Part shown: piece after piece, positions 63,070-64,000 of the stretch
Numbering within the stretch: the stretch's first letter is position 1
How the letters are laid out: each line of letters opens with the position of its first letter
Origin: Bradyrhizobium sp. SZCCHNS1050
Lineage (GTDB): Bacteria; Pseudomonadota; Alphaproteobacteria; Rhizobiales; Xanthobacteraceae
Assembly (NCBI RefSeq): GCF_032484785.1
Contig: NZ_JAUETR010000001.1
Span: 3,227,501 to 3,291,500 of the forward strand
Direction of reading: 5' to 3'
Length of the DNA: 64,000 nucleotides
Notes under the pieces: model-generated
Database searches by the model: none
Seen by the model: the letters and a program-made list of their open reading frames with translations, nothing else
What the model was told of the DNA's origin: nothing
Program-made: the position numbers and the translations under genes

Positions 63070-63603
63070 TCACCGGAGCAGGGAATCGAGCTGGCGGATC
63101 AGCTCTCCGACCCGGCCTCCTCCGGGCGGCGGACCAGGATAACGCCTGAGGACGTCCACGACCTCTCGAGAAGCAAGGAGCCGTGATCGCGCGAGGTAGT
63201 CAGTGCCGACGGCGGGAACGTCTCCGGCCGAGATTTCGAAAGCTCGCGCCGCGTGGCCGGCAGCTCCGAGGATGTGCTTGACCTGGGAAGGGTTCGCGAG
63301 GGGATGAAGGAAGCCCGCGCCCGCCGCGGCAAGGGCAGCGCGAGCGGCCTCATAGGCCGCGCGCAACCCTTCATCGCGGGCTTCGATTGCCGCCCGCTGC
63401 GCCGCCCACGCGCTATCCCGTAGGGATTTGCTCCGACTCCCGCCGCTCGCAAAGCTTCGGGCGGCCTGTATTGCGGCTCGTGCACGAAGATCATCCGGTC
63501 GGTCGCGTTCGAAGATCGCCAGCGCCGGATGTGCAGAGAGGGCCGCGTATTCAGCCACGGCTCGCAGGTCTGCCTCGCTCAGCCGAATAGTGCTACTGGA
63601 CAT
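63070..63603 (-). CDS. Ala-rich helical protein, possibly Imm-5-like
   Basis: A 177-residue protein made largely of Ala-rich helices (ARAAIQAARSFASGG, RDSAWAAQRAAIEARDE, LRAAYEAARAALAAAG). It contains RPDDLRARAAIQAAR, a pattern like the DxPRxAxxAAR of the putative-immunity Imm-5 family, and ends RVGELIRQLDSLLR. If that link holds it may protect against a toxin of a polymorphic-toxin system, but no toxin gene lies in view. Alternatives are a general helical-repeat protein. It stands alone, next to the HPr gene. Confidence 0.55.
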   Translation of the reverse strand: MSSSTIRLSEADLRAVAEYAALSAHPALAIFERDRPDDLRARAAIQAARSFASGGSRSKSLRDSAWAAQRAAIEARDEGLRAAYEAARAALAAAGAGFLHPLANPSQVKHILGAAGHAARAFEISAGDVPAVGTDYLARSRLLASREVVDVLRRYPGPPPGGGRVGELIRQLDSLLR

Positions 63604-63692
63604 GCCATCCTTACCGCGTCGCTATGCGAGGATAGGCGCAAATCGGGTAGAATGCCCCATTGCGGCATGGCGAAACGCGTTTCGGGAGGCCC

Positions 63693-64000
63693 TTACACGC
63701 CTTCTTCGTGGAACTTGTCGTTCACCAGGTCGGTGATCGCCTGCAGCGCGGCCTCCGCCTCGGGCCCGGTGGCGGAGACCAGGATCTTGGTTCCCGGCGC
63801 CGCCGCCAGCATCATCAGGCCCATGATCGAGCGGCCGCCGACGGTCTCGCCGCCGCGCGTCACCCAGACCTCGGCCCGGAACTTCTCGACCATCTGCACG
63901 AATTTCGCCGAGGCCCGCGCATGCAGGCCGCGCTTGTTGGTGATCAGCAGCTCTCGCGAGATGGCTCCGGCAGGGACAGCCGGGCCGGCGACGTTGTCCT
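63693..64000 (-). CDS. ptsH: HPr-family phosphocarrier protein (N-terminal end outside window)
   Basis: The frame runs off the right edge, so the start is not seen. Visible are DNVAGPAVPAGAI, then RELLITNKRGLHARASAKF with the phosphorylation His in GLHARA, GGRSIMGLMMLAAAPGTKIL with the regulatory Ser, and the end LVNDKFHEEGV. The extra N-terminal segment before RELL is a variant. In alphaproteobacteria HPr belongs to the nitrogen-type PTS, passing phosphate from PtsP to PTS EIIA proteins that control carbon and nitrogen metabolism rather than transport sugars. Confidence 0.92.
   Translation of the reverse strand, partial: DNVAGPAVPAGAISRELLITNKRGLHARASAKFVQMVEKFRAEVWVTRGGETVGGRSIMGLMMLAAAPGTKILVSATGPEAEAALQAITDLVNDKFHEEGV

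Overview
The window is high-GC DNA with dense coding, short SD-led spacers, frequent GTG/TTG starts and overlapping stop/start codons. The gene set (NMT1-type ABC uptake operon, tandem Inh-domain protein, MddA-type methyltransferase, many PAS/HAMP sensors, LepA, MepA, HPr) points to an alphaproteobacterium of the Bradyrhizobium group. That placement is inference from recognised families, not a database result.

Left core, 1-9.4 kb: an ABC transporter operon (binding-protein tail, ATPase, permease) joined by start/stop overlaps to a 2-hydroxyacid dehydrogenase and an Inh-domain protein; a HAMP-PAS-PAS membrane sensor; a glycine-zipper protein; a divergent MocR regulator/EamA exporter pair; and an exported hypothetical.

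Island, about 9.52-41.63 kb: radC is cut in two. Its 3' part (from just after the HNHP motif) lies at 9366-9526 and its 5' part (up to HNHP) at 41637-42215, both on the minus strand. The ~32 kb between them has an excisionase-like HTH gene at the left end, a P4-type tyrosine recombinase at the right end and a short shared core (11 of 13 bp) at both junctions. Cargo, in order: an alpha/beta hydrolase and an SDR; two complete IS1182-like elements; folB, a GNAT acetyltransferase and a second hydrolase; a third IS1182-like element split by an IS256-family element; a dienelactone-hydrolase-like exported enzyme; a beta-lactamase-fold serine hydrolase; two head-to-tail IS110/IS1111-type elements; a winged-helix membrane protein; an AAA+ ATPase/subtilase pair; a tRNA-Leu(UAA) gene interrupted by a compact group I intron; a run of small unknown genes; a stand-alone M41-like metalloprotease; an AbiTii-domain protein; a decayed second tyrosine recombinase beside a tRNA-Thr(GGU) 3' remnant; and an XRE regulator behind a perfect 18-bp palindrome. 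The right half reads as a defence-type island assembled from at least two integrative elements.

Right core, 42.2-64 kb: a MAPEG remnant, a SARP-hydrolase fusion regulator, an MddA-like methyltransferase, an MFS transporter, an intradiol dioxygenase apparently started at CTG, methionine aminopeptidase, an MscS channel, a K+/H+ antiporter, an exported hypothetical, murein endopeptidase MepA, a PAS-GGDEF-EAL protein with a degenerate GGDEF site, a GlxA-type regulator divergent from a rhodanese, a chemoreceptor, lepA, a family-39 glycosyltransferase, a possible Imm-5-like protein and the C-terminal part of an HPr protein running off the right edge.

The most notable items are the radC-disrupting island, the intron-bearing tRNA-Leu upstream of the ATPase/subtilase pair, the tandem IS1111-type elements with a built-in end-to-end junction, and a small gene whose ribosome binding site lies inside a hairpin.
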